From positions 248,001 to 312,000 of the forward strand of contig NZ_QXNY01000006.1 in the NCBI RefSeq assembly GCF_003572205.1: 64,000 nt of DNA, read 5' to 3'. This document shows positions 28,484 to 36,378 of this stretch, one piece after another. Source of the DNA: Algihabitans albus (GTDB lineage: Bacteria; Pseudomonadota; Alphaproteobacteria; Kiloniellales; DSM-21159). Position 1 is the first letter of the stretch; the number at the start of each line of letters is the position of its first letter. The notes under the pieces are model-generated. The model was not told the origin of the DNA and made no database searches. It was given only the letters and a program-made list of their open reading frames with translations. The translations under genes were made by a program, and so were the position numbers.

Positions 28484-30496
28484 ATGAGCTCCGCGAGCCC
28501 TAACGGCGAGACCATCGCGCTCAACCAGTCCGTCGACCTGCTGCCGGGCGAACGGCTTCCCGAGTTCGATTCGCCCCAGGCCGAGGCTTTCGGCGCGCGT
28601 GAGCGGCAAAACGGCAACCCTCTGCTGGTTCTGGTCGGGCGGCCCGATCTGGCGCCCCGCTCCAACATCATGGGCAAGCTGGTCCGGCAGGAGCGGCTGG
28701 CCATGCTGTCCGCGGTCAGTTGGGGCGTCGTCGACTGGCCGCCTGCCGGCGGGCGGCGTTTCGTCGCCGTTTTCCAGCGGCCGCGCGGCCGGCGACTGCA
28801 GCCGGAGCCGAATGCGCGTTTCGAGCCTTGGCGCGAGGACGAAATCCTCCGTCGATTGATCGAGCCGCTGACGCCGGTCCTGCGGGACCTCGAGGCGCGC
28901 AGCATCACCCATCGTGCGATCCGCGCGGATAACATCTTCCTCGAAGGGTCCGTGGACGGCACCTGCCTGCTGGGCGAATGCGTGATGGCGCCGCCGGGCA
29001 TCGATCAGCCGGCGATCTACGAGCCGATCGAGGGCATGCTGGCACTGCCGGGCGGGCGGGGCAGAGGCTACGCGGCGGACGATCTCTACGCCCTGGGTGT
29101 CACGATCGCCGTCCTGCTGGCCGGCGGCAATCCCGTCGAAACCATGGACGAGCAGGCGCGGATCCAGTCGAAGATCCATCGGGGATCTTACGCCACGCTG
29201 ATCGGCCGAACCCGCCTCTCCCTGCCGATGATGGAAGTCCTTCGGGGTTTGCTCTGCGATCAGCGGATCGAGCGCTGGACTCTGCAAGACCTGGAGCTCT
29301 GGCTCGGCGGGCGGCGGCTGAGCCCGAAACAGCCGAGCCTGCCGATCCGCGGACAGCGCGCCTATGCGATCGAAGGAACCAACTACTGGTCGGCGCGTGC
29401 CATCGCCGCTGCTCTCGGCATGGACTGGCAAGCCGGCGTCGCGGCGTTGCAGCGCAACGATCTCTCCACTTGGATCCGTCGTGCCCTCTCCGACGAGGAG
29501 TTGGCCGAGCGCGTCGTTTCGGCGGCGGGGGTCGGTGCCGGATCCTCGACTGGCGGCGGCGGTCTGCGCGACCGTCTGGTGTCCCGTATCCTCATGACGC
29601 TGGATCCCTCGGCACCGGTTCGTCTCCGAGGCTTCGCCGCCGATATCGATGCCGTCGGCCAGGCCCTGAGCGTGCACTACGGCGATCCGGAACAGCGGCA
29701 GGCCTTCGGTGAGCTGATCCAGGCGAAGCTGCCGCAGGCTTGGCTGGATTCTCAGCTGCTGAGTCGGTCCGAACACGCGATGCTTCGCAAGTCGTTCGAC
29801 GTGATGCACCACTTCATGGCGCGCAACGAAGCCGGGTACGGGATCGAGCGGTGCCTCTACGAGTACAACGAGCACCTGCCCTGCCTCTCGCCGATCCTGG
29901 AGGGCGATTACGTTTCGGATAGCGCCGATCTGCTCCCGGCGCTGGAGCGTGTTGCGGCGGCCGACCCGTCTCAGGTCTCCCCGATCGACCGACACATCGC
30001 CGCTTTTGCCTGCGCCCGGGTCAAGGTTATCCCCGACCGCGTCGTTCGAGTCATGGCGCACGGCGACAACGAAATCCTGCGACAACTCTCCACCGCCTAC
30101 TTCCTCGCCGAAATTCAACGCGCGACGGGACAATCCGGCTTTCCCCATCTGGCGGCCTGGATCGCGCGCCTGTTGACCCCGGTGGTTGAGGGATTCCACA
30201 ACCGGGATCAGCGTCAGGCGGCGGCCGAGGGGATCGCGAAGGCTGCGGCCAGCGGCGATCTCATTGCGCTGGCGCGTGCCGGCGACGATCCCGATGCGCG
30301 CACCTACGACGAGAACGGTTTCGCCCAGGCGCGTGCCGAATACGCGGCTATGGATCGGGAGATCGCCGACCTGGAAGCCGGCAAACTGATCGACCCAAAT
30401 AACGTGCGCCTGCGCAGTCGTCAGGCCTCGTCCCTGATTGCCGGCTGCGTCTCCAGCCTGGGTTTGTTGCTCTTGACGGTTCTTTACGTGACATGA
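28484..30496 (+). CDS. Membrane-anchored protein-kinase-like protein (probable pseudokinase)
   Basis: A 670-residue protein with a divergent Ser/Thr kinase-like N-terminal half. SITHRAIRADNIFL (residues 140-153) matches the catalytic loop, but the catalytic Asp is Ala145 and Lys is Arg. The DFG position reads LGEC (163-166) without Asp, and no glycine loop or VAIK lysine is visible. The alpha-F motif DDLYALGVTI (199-208) is kept. The C-terminal half is helical and unassigned. The last 20 residues form a hydrophobic tail anchor (SSLGLLLLTVLYV). The ATG at 28484 is chosen over 28421, which precedes an Arg-rich stretch. It overlaps the next gene by ATGA. Confidence 0.7.
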   Translation: MSSASPNGETIALNQSVDLLPGERLPEFDSPQAEAFGARERQNGNPLLVLVGRPDLAPRSNIMGKLVRQERLAMLSAVSWGVVDWPPAGGRRFVAVFQRPRGRRLQPEPNARFEPWREDEILRRLIEPLTPVLRDLEARSITHRAIRADNIFLEGSVDGTCLLGECVMAPPGIDQPAIYEPIEGMLALPGGRGRGYAADDLYALGVTIAVLLAGGNPVETMDEQARIQSKIHRGSYATLIGRTRLSLPMMEVLRGLLCDQRIERWTLQDLELWLGGRRLSPKQPSLPIRGQRAYAIEGTNYWSARAIAAALGMDWQAGVAALQRNDLSTWIRRALSDEELAERVVSAAGVGAGSSTGGGGLRDRLVSRILMTLDPSAPVRLRGFAADIDAVGQALSVHYGDPEQRQAFGELIQAKLPQAWLDSQLLSRSEHAMLRKSFDVMHHFMARNEAGYGIERCLYEYNEHLPCLSPILEGDYVSDSADLLPALERVAAADPSQVSPIDRHIAAFACARVKVIPDRVVRVMAHGDNEILRQLSTAYFLAEIQRATGQSGFPHLAAWIARLLTPVVEGFHNRDQRQAAAEGIAKAAASGDLIALARAGDDPDARTYDENGFAQARAEYAAMDREIADLEAGKLIDPNNVRLRSRQASSLIAGCVSSLGLLLLTVLYVT

Positions 30497-30996
30497 ACCA
30501 GCCTCAGCTCAGCCCCCGCGAAGCGACTCCGGTTTGGGTCAAGGCTCTTGGCGCGATCTTCACCCTGCCGATCCTTGTCGTATTGCTTCCCAGTTTGCTG
30601 GTTCTGTCGGTTTGCCTGCTGCCGACCCTGGGCGCTTACGTTGCCGATCGCTTCCGCGACAAGTCCTTGGCGATCACCGTCGGAATGTTGAACTTCTGCG
30701 GTGCTTTGCCTGCACTCGGCCAGTTGTGGTCGAAGGGACAGACTCTGGCCGCAGCGGGCGAAGTGCTGGGCGATGTGTTCCTCTGGCTGCTCGCCTACGG
30801 AGCGGCGGGGATCGGCTGGATCCTCTTCACGATGATGCCGCCGGTGGTCACCACCTACCTGAGCCTCAGCGGAACGGCACGAAGCCAAGCCTTGCGCGAG
30901 CGTCAGGAAAAGCTGATCGAGATCTGGGGCCAGGAAGTCGCCGAGCGCGACGATCCCGAACATCCGGTCGAGGATGAGGACGGCGAGCCCGGATAG
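30493..30996 (+). CDS. Integral membrane protein of unknown function
   Basis: A 167-residue protein with two hydrophobic N-terminal segments (about residues 15-50), two more at about 55-75 and 88-120, and an acidic C-terminal cytoplasmic tail (residues 130-167, ending EDEDGEPG). The start codon overlaps the kinase-like gene stop as ATGA, so the two are translationally coupled and probably function together at the membrane. I do not recognise the family. It is convergent with rpoH across 132 bases without a clear terminator. Confidence 0.7.
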   Translation: MNQPQLSPREATPVWVKALGAIFTLPILVVLLPSLLVLSVCLLPTLGAYVADRFRDKSLAITVGMLNFCGALPALGQLWSKGQTLAAAGEVLGDVFLWLLAYGAAGIGWILFTMMPPVVTTYLSLSGTARSQALRERQEKLIEIWGQEVAERDDPEHPVEDEDGEPG

Positions 30997-31128
30997 CGAT
31001 CGACCGGACTCCTTGCTAGGGGCACCCGGTCGCCGTCTGCTCTCGCCCGCCCCGGCAACGGCTGTCCAGGGGGCGGCTTTCGAGAGGCGACCTGCCGGTC
31101 GATCCCTTCGCGATCCGGTCTCCGCCGG

Positions 31129-32019
31129 TCAGTTCAGCGCCAGTTTTTGCTCGATCGCCGCGTTGCGGATCGACTTCTGCAGCTTCTCGAAGGCGCGGAC
31201 CTCGATTTGCCGCACCCGCTCCCGGCTGATGCCGTACTCCTGACTGAGATCCTCCAAGGTCGTCGGACTTTCGACGAGGCGGCGTTCGGTCAGAATGTGG
31301 CGCTCGCGGTCGTTCAAGGTCTCCATGGCCGTGGCCAGAAGCTCGCGGCGCTTGCCCAGTTCCTCGCTCTCGGCCAGCTGGATTTCCTGGCTGTCGGTTT
31401 CGTCCATCAGCCAGTCCTGCCACTCGCCGTCGCCGTCGATCCTGAGCGGCGCGTTCAGCGAGTGGTCGGGGGCGGCCAGGCGCCGGTTCATGGAGACCAC
31501 GTCCTGCTCCGGCACGTCGAGCTGCTCGGCGATCCGGGCGACCTGTTCGGGCTGCAGATCGCCTTCTTCGATAGCCTTCATCTGACCCTTGAGCTTACGC
31601 AGGTTGAAGAAGAGCTTCTTCTGCGCGGCCGTGGTGCCCATCTTCACCAGGGACCAGGAATGTAGGATGTATTCCTGGATCGCGGCGCGGATCCACCACA
31701 TGGCGTAGGTGGCCAGACGGAAGCCCCGCTCCGGATCGAAGCGCTTCACGGCTTGCATCATGCCGACATTGCCTTCGCTGATCAGCTCGGACAGCGGCAG
31801 GCCGTAGCCGCGATAGCCCATGGCGATCTTGGCGACCAGGCGCAGATGGCTGGTGACCAGCTTGTGGGCGGCCTCGACCTCTTCCCGCTCGGCCCAGCGC
31901 TTGGCCAGCATGTATTCCTCGTTGGGCTCGAGCATGGGAAACTTGCGGATGTCCTGAAGGTAGCGGCCGAGATTGTTCTCGCTGACCGCCATGGGAACGT
32001 TCTGCCGACCTACGCTCAT
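31129..32019 (-). CDS. rpoH: RNA polymerase heat-shock sigma factor RpoH
   Basis: A 296-residue sigma-32 family factor directing transcription of heat-shock genes. Region 2 includes ELISEGNVGMMQAVKRFDPERGFRLATYAMWWIRAAIQEYI; the RpoH-box-like LVKMGTTAAQKKLFFNLRKLK follows. Region 4 ends with LEDLSQEYGISRERVRQIEVRAFEKLQ. Only this copy lies in the window, while many alphaproteobacteria have two. Its leader has a striking perfect hairpin and a second GC-rich hairpin (see the 32078-32142 entry). FtsH encoded here is the classical protease of RpoH. Confidence 0.95.
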   Translation of the reverse strand: MSVGRQNVPMAVSENNLGRYLQDIRKFPMLEPNEEYMLAKRWAEREEVEAAHKLVTSHLRLVAKIAMGYRGYGLPLSELISEGNVGMMQAVKRFDPERGFRLATYAMWWIRAAIQEYILHSWSLVKMGTTAAQKKLFFNLRKLKGQMKAIEEGDLQPEQVARIAEQLDVPEQDVVSMNRRLAAPDHSLNAPLRIDGDGEWQDWLMDETDSQEIQLAESEELGKRRELLATAMETLNDRERHILTERRLVESPTTLEDLSQEYGISRERVRQIEVRAFEKLQKSIRNAAIEQKLALN

Positions 32020-32046
32020 ATCGCTGCTCCCTTGCCTTTCATCCGG

Positions 32047-32142
32047 ACCGCCGGTCCTCGGCGGTTGGTCGTCGCTTCGTCAATTCCGACCTTTTTGGTC
32101 GGAATTGACGTCATATTAAATTGATTCCAAACAGGTGATCAA
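32047..32142 (-). promoter_or_regulatory. rpoH promoter and double-hairpin leader
   Basis: On the - strand TTGATC (32142-32137) and TAATAT (32118-32113) are 18 bases apart, overlapping the rluD 3' end. Directly after them, at the expected transcription start, lies a perfect 14-bp inverted repeat (32078-32091 and 32097-32110) with a five-base A loop on the mRNA. A second hairpin, ACCGCCG/CGGCGGT, is at 32047-32065. No U tract follows either. They could be an operator, an mRNA leader structure or a processing site for RpoH control. Confidence 0.5.
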
Positions 32143-33117
32143 GTCTTTCAGATCATCCGAAAGTTCGCTTTCGAAGGAGAGCGAGTCCTGTGTTGCCGGA
32201 TGGAGAAAACCCAGGGATTTCGCATGGAGCGCTTGGCGGCCCAGTGCCGTGATCCGTTCCTGTGCCGCGCCTGGCAGGCGCTGCATCAGGGCCGGCTTGG
32301 CGCGACCGTAGAGGGGATCGCCCAGCAGTGGGTGGCCGAGGTGAGCCATATGTACGCGGATCTGATGGGTGCGTCCCGTCAGCAGACGGCACTCCACCAG
32401 ACTGACGGCGCCGCCGGCGTAGCTGGCCAGCAGCCGGTAGCGGGTCGTGGCCGCTTTGCCGTTCCGCGTCACGACGGCCATCTTCTTGCGGTTCTGGGGG
32501 TGACGTCCGATGTCGGCTACGATATCGCCCTCCGGTGGCTGAGGACGGCCCCAGACCAGAGCGTGATAGCGGCGGGCGATGCTGCGCGCTGTGAACTGGG
32601 TCACCAGAGCGTCCTGCGCCCGCTGGGTCTTGGCGGCGATCATCAGGCCGGAGGTATCCTTGTCCAGCCGGTGCACGATGCCGGGGCGTCCGACGCCGCC
32701 GATCCCCGTCAGCTCGCTGCCGCAGTGCGCCAGCAGGGCGTTGACCAGGGTCGAATCCGGGTTGCCGGGCGCGGGGTGGACCACCAGTCCGGCCGGCTTG
32801 TTCACGACGATCACCTCCGGGTCCTCGTAGATCACCTCGAGCGGAATCGCCTGAGGCTCCGGTTCAGCTTCAATGGTTTCGGGGATTTCGATGGCGAAAG
32901 TTTGGCCAGGTTTGACCCGAAATGAGGCCTCTTCTATCGTCGCGCCGGCGGCGCTGACCGCACCGGTCTCGATCAGCGCCTTCATCCGACTGCGCGAAAG
33001 TCCCTGTAGATGGCGCGTGAGCAGGCGGTCGAGCCGCTCGCCGGTCTCGTCTTCCCGGACGTGGACTTCGTAGTGCCCTGCTGTCGGCCCTGTGGTCGGC
33101 TCAGTCGGTTCGGTCAT
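32116..33117 (-). CDS. rluD: Ribosomal large subunit pseudouridine synthase D (RluA family)
   Basis: A 333-residue RluA/RluD family pseudouridine synthase expected to modify 23S rRNA helix 69. An S4 RNA-binding domain (about residues 27-75, RLDRLLTRHLQGLSRSRMKALIETG) precedes the catalytic domain with D152 in VHRLDKDTSGLM and the motif LLTGRTHQIRVHMAHLGHPLLGD. The ATG at 33117 overlaps head-to-head with the start of the divergent gene. Upstream in-frame sequence to 33237 would cover that gene and is rejected. It lies upstream of rpoH on the same strand, as in many alphaproteobacteria. Confidence 0.92.
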   Translation of the reverse strand: MTEPTEPTTGPTAGHYEVHVREDETGERLDRLLTRHLQGLSRSRMKALIETGAVSAAGATIEEASFRVKPGQTFAIEIPETIEAEPEPQAIPLEVIYEDPEVIVVNKPAGLVVHPAPGNPDSTLVNALLAHCGSELTGIGGVGRPGIVHRLDKDTSGLMIAAKTQRAQDALVTQFTARSIARRYHALVWGRPQPPEGDIVADIGRHPQNRKKMAVVTRNGKAATTRYRLLASYAGGAVSLVECRLLTGRTHQIRVHMAHLGHPLLGDPLYGRAKPALMQRLPGAAQERITALGRQALHAKSLGFLHPATQDSLSFESELSDDLKDLITCLESI

Positions 33118-33493
33118 GATACGTAAGAAGGAAGCGCAAGCGGTGGCGGTACTCAAGGCCCACTTTGCTCTCAAGGCCCTGGTGATTGCATTGGGCCTCG
33201 TCATCCTGGTGCTGTTGGGCGCCGTCGTCTTCGGCATTCTCCGGCAGGCCGAGCGGCTCGATCAGGCGACGGCTCCGATGTCCGACAGGGGGCTGGAACG
33301 GCAAGCCGGCGATCTGACGGAAACCGATGTCGCGGTTCCGGTCGGCTGTCGTCTGGCCGACGTGGTGCCGGATCGCGATCTGCTGGTCCTGCGCCTGGAG
33401 GGGCCGGCCGAGCGCGGATGTCAGCAGGCGATCCTCGTCGATCCGGCCGCCGGTACGGTGGTGGCGCGCATCAGACTGGCCCCGGAGGACTGA
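33116..33493 (+). CDS. DUF6476-like single-pass membrane protein
   Basis: A 125-residue protein with one TM segment (about residues 18-40, LVIALGLVILVLLGAVVFGIL) and a periplasmic domain (CRLADVVPDRDLLVLRLEG, CQQAILVDPAAGTVVARI). It resembles the DUF6476 proteins commonly encoded divergently from rluD in alphaproteobacteria; function unknown. The start is uncertain: the ATG at 33116 lacks a ribosome site and overlaps the rluD start, whereas the GTG at 33143 has AAGGA 12 bases upstream and would give a shorter protein of 116 residues. Confidence 0.7.
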   Translation: MIRKKEAQAVAVLKAHFALKALVIALGLVILVLLGAVVFGILRQAERLDQATAPMSDRGLERQAGDLTETDVAVPVGCRLADVVPDRDLLVLRLEGPAERGCQQAILVDPAAGTVVARIRLAPED

Positions 33494-33594
33494 CGCTGCG
33501 CCGGCTCTTACCTGGAATCCCGCCAGAAGCGCCCCGTTGACAAGGGCTTGGCGGCTCGGGTGTCCTAGCGATCGACTCCCAGGGAGTTAAAACG

Positions 33595-34656
33595 ATGAAT
33601 TTCGCCTCCGACAACGTGACTGGCGCCTGTCCCGAGGTGCTCGACGCCTTGGTTGCGGCGAACGACGGTGCCGCCATGTCCTATGGCGAGGACCCCTGGA
33701 CCGCCCGTGTCCAGATGCGTTTGCGCGAGCTGTTCGGGAAACCCGACCTGCTCGCCTTCCCCGTGGCGACCGGAACGGCCGCGAATGCCTTGGCGCTGGC
33801 GACGCTGGTGCCGCCCTACGGCGCGATCTACTGCCACCGCGATGCCCACATCAATCTCGACGAATGCGGTGCGCCGGAACTCTATACGGGGGGCGCCAAG
33901 CTGGTGACGCTGGCCGGCGAAGGCGCCAAGATCGCGCCGGACAGCCTGGCCGAAGCGGCCCAGGGTCATGGCGTGGTCCATCACGTGCAGCCCGCGGCGG
34001 TCAGCATCACCCAGGCGACCGAGGCGGGCTGTCTCTACAGTCCGGAGGAGGTGGCCGCCATCGCTGAGACCGCCCGGTCCAAGCAGTTGAAGCTACATAT
34101 GGACGGGGCGCGTTTTGCCAACGCTGTCGCCGCCCTCGACCTGCCGCCGGCCGAGATCACCTGGAAGGCCGGTGTGGATGTGCTCTCCTTCGGCGCGACG
34201 AAGAACGGCTGCCTAGCTGCCGAAGCCGTCGTCTTCTTCCGGCCTGAACTGGCCGAGAGTTTCCGCTTTCACCGCAAGCGCGCCGGCCATCTCTTCTCCA
34301 AGGGCCGGGTGATCTCCGCTCAGCTCGAGGCTTACCTGAAGGACCGCCTCTGGCTGGAGAATGCCCGTCACGCCAATGGCATGGCCCGGAGGCTGGGGGC
34401 CGGCCTGGCGGCGCTTCCCGGCTGCCGCCTGCTGGTTCCGGTGGAGGCCAACGAGGTCTTCACCGAGTTGCCGCCTGAGATCGTCGCGTCGCTGACGGCG
34501 GCTGGGGTTCACTTCATCGACGGTTACTTCGGGCCGGGCGTGCAGCGCTTCGTCTGCGCCTGGAACACCCGAATCGAGGATGTCGAGGCCGTCGTTGCCG
34601 CCGCCAAAACGACGGCCGGTGCTCTTCGCTCATCGGCCGAGGTCGCAGGCGCCTGA
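33595..34656 (+). CDS. ltaE: Low-specificity threonine aldolase
   Basis: A 353-residue PLP fold-type I enzyme that cleaves threonine or allo-threonine to glycine and acetaldehyde. Signatures are FASDNVTGACPEVLDAL at the N-terminus, HMDGARFANAVA, and the PLP lysine K203 in LSFGATKNG. It is monocistronic, with about 100 bases before it and about 200 after it free of genes. Confidence 0.9.
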   Translation: MNFASDNVTGACPEVLDALVAANDGAAMSYGEDPWTARVQMRLRELFGKPDLLAFPVATGTAANALALATLVPPYGAIYCHRDAHINLDECGAPELYTGGAKLVTLAGEGAKIAPDSLAEAAQGHGVVHHVQPAAVSITQATEAGCLYSPEEVAAIAETARSKQLKLHMDGARFANAVAALDLPPAEITWKAGVDVLSFGATKNGCLAAEAVVFFRPELAESFRFHRKRAGHLFSKGRVISAQLEAYLKDRLWLENARHANGMARRLGAGLAALPGCRLLVPVEANEVFTELPPEIVASLTAAGVHFIDGYFGPGVQRFVCAWNTRIEDVEAVVAAAKTTAGALRSSAEVAGA

Positions 34657-34736
34657 CAAGCGGTCATACGCTCGAGACACGAGAGAGTCCGGTCTCCCGC
34701 GCCTGAGCGGCGTCCGGGATTCAGCATGGGGTTGTT

Positions 34737-34762
34737 GGAACCTTTTGGGCACAACTTGTGTT
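34737..34762 (+). promoter_or_regulatory. EcfG (general stress response) promoter candidate
   Basis: GGAAC at 34737-34741 is followed by 17 bases and TGTT at 34759-34762. This matches the alphaproteobacterial EcfG consensus GGAAC-N16/17-cGTT. It lies about 90 bases before a glycine-zipper lipoprotein gene of the OsmB-like type, the kind of gene expected under general stress control. Confidence 0.55.
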
Positions 34763-34854
34763 TGCCTCAGTGTTGTCACAGTTTCAAGGGCATAAGCGAG
34801 CCGACTTATCCGTACTGGTCATGTGACCAACTGCTGGAGAAGGAGATACAACAG

Positions 34855-35136
34855 ATGTCCAGCTTAGCGATTCATCCGGCATCCCGTAGCGCGGCCCCGC
34901 GGCCCTGGCGTCGTCTGGCGCTGGCTTCCGGTCTGCTGCTGACCCTGGCCGCCACCGGCTGCTCCGGCCTGAACGAAACCGAGCAGCGCACGCTGACCGG
35001 TGGTGCCATCGGTGCCGGCGTGGGTACGGTCGGCACGGTGATTACAGGTGGCTGCGTGGCCTGCGGTGCGGCCGTCGGCGGCGCCGTCGGTGCCGGCGTC
35101 GGCTACCTGTCCGACAAAATCGACAACGACAACTAG
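34855..35136 (+). CDS. Glycine-zipper lipoprotein (OsmB-like)
   Basis: A 93-residue lipoprotein. A basic N-terminus and hydrophobic stretch end in the lipobox AATGC, with lipidated Cys at about residue 39. A glycine-zipper segment follows (GGAIGAGVGTVGTVITGG and AAVGGAVGAGVGYLSDK). OsmB-like proteins are osmotically or stress-induced outer-membrane lipoproteins. AAGGAG about ten bases ahead of the ATG at 34855 decides the start. An EcfG-type promoter lies upstream. It ends before a GC-rich hairpin. Confidence 0.82.
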   Translation: MSSLAIHPASRSAAPRPWRRLALASGLLLTLAATGCSGLNETEQRTLTGGAIGAGVGTVGTVITGGCVACGAAVGGAVGAGVGYLSDKIDNDN

Positions 35137-35173
35137 TCGCCGATTCTGCCGAGGTTCGACCTCGTGAGCGCGC

Positions 35174-35203
35174 GGCCGCCGCCCGGCATCCGGGACGGCG
35201 GCC
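35174..35203 (+). terminator. Terminator-like hairpin after lipoprotein gene
   Basis: GGCCGCCGCCCGG and CGGGACGGCGGCC form a long GC stem with a short loop and one bulged base. A T-rich but interrupted stretch (GTTTGGGTTT) starts about eight bases later. Likely transcription stop before the tRNA gene. Confidence 0.5.
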
Positions 35204-35334
35204 GTATCGCGTTTGGGTTTCTGTCCCAGCTTGCTCTTGCATCCTGCCCGCGACTTCGCTATATCGCCGCCCTCCGCAGGTACTGCGATCTTCCGCGGCC
35301 GCATCCGCTCGCCGGCTGCCGGGCCGCACTCTGG

Positions 35335-35410
35335 GTCCCCATCGTCTAGAGGCCTAGGACACCACCCTCTCAAGGTGGAGACACGGGTTCGACTCCCGTT
35401 GGGGACGCCA
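35335..35410 (+). tRNA. tRNA-Glu (anticodon CTC)
   Basis: A complete cloverleaf: acceptor stem GTCCCCA (35335-35341) pairs with TGGGGAC (35400-35406); the anticodon stem CCACC/GGTGG (35362-35366, 35374-35378) encloses loop CTCTCAA with anticodon CTC at 35369-35371. The T arm contains GGTTCGACTCC. The discriminator base G and an encoded CCA end follow. It lies at the left edge of a phage-gene-bearing accessory region, a common integration position. Confidence 0.93.
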
Positions 35411-35589
35411 CGCCTTTACCGAAGTAAATCAATGGTTAAGCGCGCTCAGCCCGCGCGGAGCGTCTGGCGTTCGATGCGAATTGATGCATGAACGATGCCG
35501 GAACACGCCCGTAGAGACGTGCAAAATCGGTGCACCCTGGTTCTCGCCGCGTTCATCACAGCAGATCAGCCGGATTGGAGGGTGACCCC

Positions 35590-36138
35590 ATGACGGATAG
35601 TGGCAAGCTTTCGATAGATCGCCGGTCGCTTCTTGCCGCCGCCGCCATGGGCATGGCGGCGGCGGCCGGTCAAGCGCTTGGGGTCTCCGGCGGCGGCGGG
35701 ATCATGAGCGCTCCGGAGATCTACAAGCTCAGGCCGGGCGCTACGTTTCACAGCTTGCAATACCCGATCCGACTGGCCCTTCAAGCTAAAGAGCAAGACT
35801 TACGGAAGAAGCAAGAGATGGCGGCCTGCCATCACGCCGACCGAGCGGTGGCTCGCGGTAGCGCTGCACGGGCGCTGATGGAAGAATGCAGGCTCAATCT
35901 TCATAAGCCGTCTACATTGTCAAGCGGGTTACCGACCCGGTACGCTTCAGGGTCGAGCCTGCCGATCCCTTCCCAAGACCTGAAACCGCCGATGACTGAT
36001 CCGCAGCTAGATCGGTCGCCGGCCAAGCGCTCTCAGCGTCAAGTTTCGGCCCGCGCGCATGATCGGATACAGGAGTCGCGAAACGCTGGCGCTCCGGAAC
36101 ACGCGCGCATTGATTCTGTTGAACGCAGACGACGGTGA
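35590..36138 (+). pseudogene. Truncated Tat-signal protein fragment
   Basis: The ATG at 35590 has GGAGGGTG upstream and encodes a convincing twin-arginine-type export signal (IDRRSLLAAAAMGMAAAAG), followed by about 20 residues. After about residue 55 the sequence loses protein character, and other frames carry short protein-like pieces: TPTERWLAVALHGR near 35.85 kb and a VKRVTDPVRFRVEPADPFP stretch near 35.94 kb, the latter preceded by a stop. The end overlaps the DCC gene on the other strand. I read this as the 5' remnant of a gene broken by rearrangement. Confidence 0.45.
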
Positions 36139-36378
36139 CGTCAGCAACGCAAGCCGATGGATCGCATCTGCTCCGTAGTAGAAGCTGTCGCCATACTGTA
36201 CCGCCATACCCTCGTTCAGATCGAAGCCCTTACGCTCCATCTCGGCAGCCGCGTCCGCGTCATCTCGCGCGTTCACCAGATCGACGCGGCCAACCGCATC
36301 GCGCAGCCGTAGCATCTTTACGTAGGCAGAACAGAACGGACAGTCGCCGTCATAGATAATCCGGATGGGCTCATTCAT
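36007..36378 (-). CDS. DCC family thiol-disulfide oxidoreductase-like protein (DUF393)
   Basis: A 123-residue protein of the DCC/DUF393 family. The N-terminal motif YDGDCPFCSAYV has the Asp-Cys-x-x-Cys signature (C13, C16). A thioredoxin-like fold with a redox role is presumed. It overlaps the upstream HTTM gene by four bases (ATGA), and DCC proteins are often paired with HTTM proteins. It is the last gene of a three-gene operon. Confidence 0.85.
   Translation of the reverse strand: MNEPIRIIYDGDCPFCSAYVKMLRLRDAVGRVDLVNARDDADAAAEMERKGFDLNEGMAVQYGDSFYYGADAIHRLALLTSPSSAFNRINARVFRSASVSRLLYPIMRAGRNLTLRALGRRPI

Noticed and set aside
27956-30199. 747-codon open frame antisense to the pseudokinase gene
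   Set aside because: The + strand frame has kinase-like motifs, a tail anchor and an ATGA overlap; the antisense frame has none.
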